NCBI GenBank assembly: GCA_045631075.1
Contig: JAZQUC010000118.1
Location: forward strand, 1 to 15,987
DNA: 15,987 nucleotides
Direction: 5' to 3'
Source of the DNA: Fimenecus sp045631075
Lineage (GTDB): Bacteria; Bacillota; Clostridia; Oscillospirales; Acutalibacteraceae
The notes under the pieces are model-generated. The model was not told the DNA's origin and ran no database searches. It saw nothing but the letters and a program-made list of their open reading frames with translations. Position 1 is the first letter of the stretch; every line of letters starts with the position of its first letter. A program made the translations under genes and the position numbers. This document shows positions 13,269-15,987 of the stretch, one piece after another.

Positions 13269-14342
13269 TCATTCTAACATTGAAATTATTTCTTTAAATT
13301 CAGGTTTTGATTTAAATTCGTCGGTTAATGGATAATGTTTTAACATAAGTTCTTTCATACGAGTACACATATTCATTTCCCGATAATCTTTTTCTTGTTC
13401 ATAAAATTTTGCAATCGTTTCGGTGTTGCTAAAAATAGAATCACATTGAATAGCATATTCAGCTGCTTTTTTTAGATATTTCAGTGCTTGTTCCTCTTTT
13501 CCTAACTCCAGATGCCAATGGCCTAAATGTCCATAGTTATACACGAGGTGCATCCAATTCTTTCCGAAATCACCATTTTGATAAAAGGTGTGGAAAAGTG
13601 AATTTATGTCTTTTACAACTTTAATTTTATATTCAGTTGTAAAATTACTATCATAATAACAATAATGAGCAAAGCAATTATCAAGTAAATAAAGCGACTC
13701 AGTAATTGCAGTTTTACACGCCGCATAATATGCCTCAACATCTTCAGTAATTGTTATTGCAATAAATTCTTTAGAATTATGTATGGATGGCATTTCAGCA
13801 AGAATTTCAACTGCCTGTTTAAAATAATCGTCGTTATTTGTACAACCGGCTAATCTACTTAAATGCTGACACATATTACGTTTAGACCACATTCTAATAC
13901 TATCATCTGTACAATTCTTTTGAATATTATCATAAATTGAAAATATTTCTCTTGTTGCTTTCTCATCGCTGAAATCACATTCACATCTTAAAAGCTCCAT
14001 ATATCTTACAAGAATACTGTATTCACATGGAAACTCTTTAACTGCATTTTTGAATATATTTAATATTTTCGGAGTATCCTTTAATTTCCATCTCTCATAC
14101 AAATCGTGATATTCCTTAATTTTATGTTCTTTTTGTGCCTTATCAACACCGAGCAAGTCGTCAATGGTTACATTGAAAAATGATGCAATTACAGGAAGCA
14201 TTGTTATGTCAGGATATGTTTCGCCTCTTTCCCATTTGCTGACTGCCTGAAATGATACACCTAAAAATTCGGCAAGTGTTTCTTGGGTAAGTTCTTTTTC
14301 CTTACGAAGTTTTTTAATATTTTCACCAAAATAAATTGTCAT
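13269..14342 (-). CDS. Xre-family transcriptional regulator with TPR-like C-terminal region
   Basis: A 357-residue regulator. Residues about 5-65 form a Cro/C1-type helix-turn-helix with LTQETLAEFLGVSFQAVSKWERGETYPD and the closing PVIASFFNVTIDDLLG. The remaining 290 residues are helical and contain loose tetratricopeptide-like pairs (YHDLYERWKLKDTPKILNIF, GKEEQALKYLKKAAEYA). This is the layout of sensor regulators that bind peptides or partner proteins. GAGGTGA (14348-14354) precedes the ATG, with a promoter at 14381-14409. Terminated by the palindromes at 13206-13260. It is divergent from the split TauE/SafE pair, across a palindrome-rich intergenic region that is a likely target for it (inference). 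It is not obviously linked to the dehydratase operon. Confidence 0.85.
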   Translation of the reverse strand: MTIYFGENIKKLRKEKELTQETLAEFLGVSFQAVSKWERGETYPDITMLPVIASFFNVTIDDLLGVDKAQKEHKIKEYHDLYERWKLKDTPKILNIFKNAVKEFPCEYSILVRYMELLRCECDFSDEKATREIFSIYDNIQKNCTDDSIRMWSKRNMCQHLSRLAGCTNNDDYFKQAVEILAEMPSIHNSKEFIAITITEDVEAYYAACKTAITESLYLLDNCFAHYCYYDSNFTTEYKIKVVKDINSLFHTFYQNGDFGKNWMHLVYNYGHLGHWHLELGKEEQALKYLKKAAEYAIQCDSIFSNTETIAKFYEQEKDYREMNMCTRMKELMLKHYPLTDEFKSKPEFKEIISMLE

Positions 14343-14380
14343 AATATCACCTCATATTATTTCTGTAACATTACAAGTAA

Positions 14381-14409
14381 ATGATAACTCGAATTTAATT
14401 ACTTAACAA
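14381..14409 (-). promoter_or_regulatory. Promoter of the Xre-type regulator gene
   Basis: On the minus strand TTGTTA (14409-14404), 17-base spacer, TATCAT (14386-14381), about 39 bases before the start codon. Confidence 0.5.
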
Positions 14410-14468
14410 TAACTTAATTATTGAACGAAATTCAACTGTTATTTGAATTTTTCAAATATTAGTTAAGT
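14401..14468. promoter_or_regulatory. Cluster of palindromes and ACTTAA boxes, probable operators
   Basis: This segment between the regulator and the permease pair holds a palindrome ATTTGAA-TTT-TTCAAAT (14441-14457) and a second one TTGAA-CGAAA-TTCAA (14421-14435). It also holds ACTTAA at 14401-14406 and 14412-14417, 11 bases apart (one helical turn), with its complement TTAAGT near 14463-14468. The first box abuts the regulator's -35. It fits an autoregulated divergent control region, though AT-rich DNA makes such matches easier by chance. Confidence 0.45.
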
Positions 14469-14533
14469 TTATTTTATCATATAAGATTTGGATAATAAAT
14501 ATAAAAAATGAAATAATTTAATGAGGTGTGTTT

Positions 14534-14884
14534 ATGAGTTGTATAAAAAAATTCTTATATGGACTGTTAATTGGCATTGTCAATATACTGCTTGGTGCAG
14601 GTGGTGGAATGTTGACCGTTCCATTTTATAAAAAAATGGGATTAAGTCAGAAACAAGCACAAATAAATGCTGTTGCGACTATACTTCCTATATCAATGGT
14701 AAGTGCTTTTATTTATCTTTATAACGGTAATGTAAAAATTTCTGATGCTTATGTATATTTAATTCCAGGACTTGTTGGAAGCGTTGTTGGAACATTTGTT
14801 ATAAAGAAAATACCAAACAAAATTTTGAGTATTATCTTTTCTTTATTTATTATTTGGGCAGGAACGAGGTTGTTATTCAGATGA
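14534..14884 (+). CDS. TauE/SafE-type permease, half-size subunit A
   Basis: A 116-residue membrane protein equal to one repeat of the TSUP (TauE/SafE, DUF81) family. The start holds the family motif GLLIGIVNILLGAGGGMLTVPFY, and four hydrophobic segments follow, ending IIWAGTRLLFR. Full TSUP proteins are about 250 residues with two such repeats. I chose the ATG at 14534: GAGGTG (14524-14528 region) lies at proper distance, whereas an in-frame GTG at 14528 would overlap that site. The stop codon overlaps the next start (ATGA at 14881-14884), so the two halves are made together and probably form a heterodimer. Family members export organic or sulfur anions such as sulfite or sulfoacetate; the substrate here is unknown. 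Confidence 0.78.
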   Translation: MSCIKKFLYGLLIGIVNILLGAGGGMLTVPFYKKMGLSQKQAQINAVATILPISMVSAFIYLYNGNVKISDAYVYLIPGLVGSVVGTFVIKKIPNKILSIIFSLFIIWAGTRLLFR

Positions 14885-15255
14885 ATTATGTAATGCCAAT
14901 AATTGCAGGATTTTTATCAGGTTTAATCGGGTCAATGGGATTTGGTGGTGGAGGTATATTGATTATTTATCTTGTAATTTTTGCAAACACAACTCAAATC
15001 GTAGCACAAGGCACAAATTTAATTTTTTTTATTCCTTGTGCAATACTTGCAACAGTAATTTATATTATCAAAAAGCAAGTAGATATTAACTTTATCATAC
15101 CTGTTGTTGCAGGTGGTATTTCTGGTTCAATTATTGCAAGTAATTTTTTTATTTTTTTAAAATCGGAACAACTTTCATATATGTTTGGTATATTCCTAAT
15201 TTTTATTGGACTATATTCAATATTCAGTATGATAAAAACAAGAAAAAATATATAG
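14881..15255 (+). CDS. TauE/SafE-type permease, half-size subunit B
   Basis: A 124-residue membrane protein, the second TSUP half. MNYVMPIIAGFLSGLIGSMGFGGGGILIIY shows the glycine-rich first helix of the repeat, followed by about three more hydrophobic segments and a basic tail (MIKTRKNI). The ATG at 14881 is chosen for its four-base ATGA overlap with the partner gene and the GAGG at about 14866. A longer reading using a TTG codon at 14854 has no support. The two halves share the repeat motif but differ widely in sequence, so they are not a recent duplication and not a frameshifted single gene: each has its own start and stop in good context. The gene is followed by a strong terminator. Confidence 0.78.
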   Translation: MNYVMPIIAGFLSGLIGSMGFGGGGILIIYLVIFANTTQIVAQGTNLIFFIPCAILATVIYIIKKQVDINFIIPVVAGGISGSIIASNFFIFLKSEQLSYMFGIFLIFIGLYSIFSMIKTRKNI

Positions 15256-15265
15256 ATTTGTTGAC

Positions 15266-15291
15266 AAAAAAAGGCATTTTTATATGCCTTT
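15266..15291 (+). terminator. Terminator of the TauE/SafE pair
   Basis: AAAAAGGCAT (15266-15275) pairs with ATGCCTTTTT (15282-15291) around a TTTTAT loop, 10 bases past the stop codon, with a T-run on the plus strand. The A-run also lets it work in reverse. Confidence 0.85.
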
Positions 15292-15333
15292 TTCCGTTAT
15301 TACGACAAAAATATTTTTATTATTTCATTTCTA

Positions 15334-15362
15334 TTGATTATAATATATTTATAATGTATAAT
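15334..15362 (+). promoter_or_regulatory. Sigma-A-type promoter of the carboxyltransferase gene
   Basis: TTGATT (15334-15339), a 17-base spacer and a consensus TATAAT (15357-15362). Two further TATAAT hexamers at 15339 and 15350 lack a good -35. The implied leader is about 65 bases. Confidence 0.65.
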
Positions 15363-15433
15363 AACAACGATACATTAAATTGGGAAATTTTTGTATTTTA
15401 TAAATTTACTATTTGTGTTTGGAGGCAAAAACT

Positions 15434-15987
15434 ATGAAAGTACAGTTTACAGAAACCGTATTAAGAGATGCCAACCAGTCGCTTATTGCCACAAGAATCC
15501 CGTTCGCAGATTTCGAACCAATTCTTGAAACACTCAATAAGGCAGGTTACTATTCTCTTGAGTGCTGGGGCGGTGCTACATTTGACTCATGTCTTCGTTA
15601 CCTTAATGAAGATCCATGGGTAAGACTCAGAAAAATTAAAGAAAAGTGTCCTGATACAAAACTTCAGATGCTTCTTCGTGGTCAGAATCTTCTCGGTTAT
15701 AAGCACTATCCAGATGATGTTGTAAGAATGTTTATTAAGAAGAGCATTGAAAATGGTATTGATGTTATCAGAATTTTTGATGCATTGAACGACGTTCGTA
15801 ACATTCAGGTTGCAGTTGATGAAACAATCAAAAACGGAGCAATTGCATCAGGTGCTATTTCTTATACAACTAGCCCTGTTCATACACTTAAAAACTATGT
15901 TTCTCTTGTTAAAGAAATGAAAGAAATGGGTTGTTCAACAATCTGCATTAAAGACATGGCAGGTGTTATGACTCCAGTTGAAGCAAA
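15434..15987 (+). CDS. oadA: Biotin-dependent carboxyltransferase, oxaloacetate decarboxylase alpha / pyruvate carboxylase B type (3' end outside window)
   Basis: The first 184 codons of a larger gene that runs off the right edge. The visible part is the N-terminal TIM barrel of the DRE-TIM carboxyltransferase family: TETVLRDANQSL (6-17) with the metal-binding Asp, LECWGGATFDSCLR, LLRGQNLLGY, RIFDALNDV and KDMAGVMTP. The reaction moves carboxyl between biotin and pyruvate/oxaloacetate. As OadA it would join a sodium-pumping membrane decarboxylase; as PycB or a transcarboxylase 5S subunit it would be soluble. The biotin-carrier end that could separate these lies outside the window. GGAGG (15421-15425) precedes the ATG, and a strong own promoter follows a terminator, so it starts a new transcription unit. 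Confidence 0.88.
   Translation, partial: MKVQFTETVLRDANQSLIATRIPFADFEPILETLNKAGYYSLECWGGATFDSCLRYLNEDPWVRLRKIKEKCPDTKLQMLLRGQNLLGYKHYPDDVVRMFIKKSIENGIDVIRIFDALNDVRNIQVAVDETIKNGAIASGAISYTTSPVHTLKNYVSLVKEMKEMGCSTICIKDMAGVMTPVEA

Noticed and set aside
14854..14880. TTG start giving a 133-residue second TauE/SafE half
   Set aside because: It overlaps the first half gene deeply and has no ribosome binding site; the ATG in the ATGA overlap is better.
14534..15255. Single TauE/SafE gene broken by a frameshift
   Set aside because: Both parts have a proper start, ribosome binding site and stop, and the ATGA overlap is a normal coupling signal.

Overview
The window is AT-rich and carries sporulation genes (spoIIR, a bofA-type gene), strong AAGGAGG-type ribosome binding sites and anaerobic radical/iron-sulfur enzymes. 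This points to a spore-forming, strictly anaerobic, low-GC Firmicute of class Clostridia, plausibly a gut Oscillospirales/Ruminococcaceae-like organism. The genus cannot be read from the sequence.

Left part (105-4104, minus strand): a three-gene operon with a good promoter at 4157-4186. It encodes a glycerophosphodiester phosphodiesterase, a leaderless GH20 beta-N-acetylhexosaminidase and a Na+/phosphate symporter with a PhoU-like tail. The genes overlap or nearly touch, and a 12-bp terminator hairpin closes the unit. Salvage of phosphate and amino sugar is the likely theme.

Sporulation and RNA part (4191-7290): spoIIR (minus) lies behind a sigma-F-like promoter. Between it and a DUF1292 gene is a 395-base gap. 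On the minus strand this gap holds a probable 6S RNA, a 32-bp duplication that begins at its 3' end, a 33-bp tandem hairpin repeat and a strong terminator. Next come a beta-rich hypothetical protein, a 57-aa cysteine-bearing miniprotein (both minus) and a bofA-type gene (plus). The 437 bases after bofA hold REP-like palindromes, a terminator and a promoter.

Metabolic core (7377-13196, plus strand): a tightly packed seven-gene unit. The order is a TRIC/UPF0126 membrane channel, a CooC-type nickel/MinD-like ATPase, two 2-hydroxyacyl-CoA dehydratase-family subunits, their ASKHA activase with both cluster cysteines, a 51-aa single-span membrane protein, and a 231-aa protein that resembles part of the acetyl-CoA synthase/CODH beta subunit and has a C-terminal CxxC-x5-C motif. 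No CODH catalytic subunit, acyl-CoA transferase or acyl-CoA dehydrogenase is in view. This is the most unusual system in the window: an ATP-driven low-potential electron-transfer enzyme packaged with CODH/ACS-type maturation parts.

Right part (13269-15987): a Xre-type regulator (minus) faces a split two-gene TauE/SafE-type permease (plus) across an intergenic region rich in palindromes. After a terminator and a strong promoter, the window ends inside a biotin-dependent carboxyltransferase gene (oxaloacetate decarboxylase alpha / pyruvate carboxylase B type).
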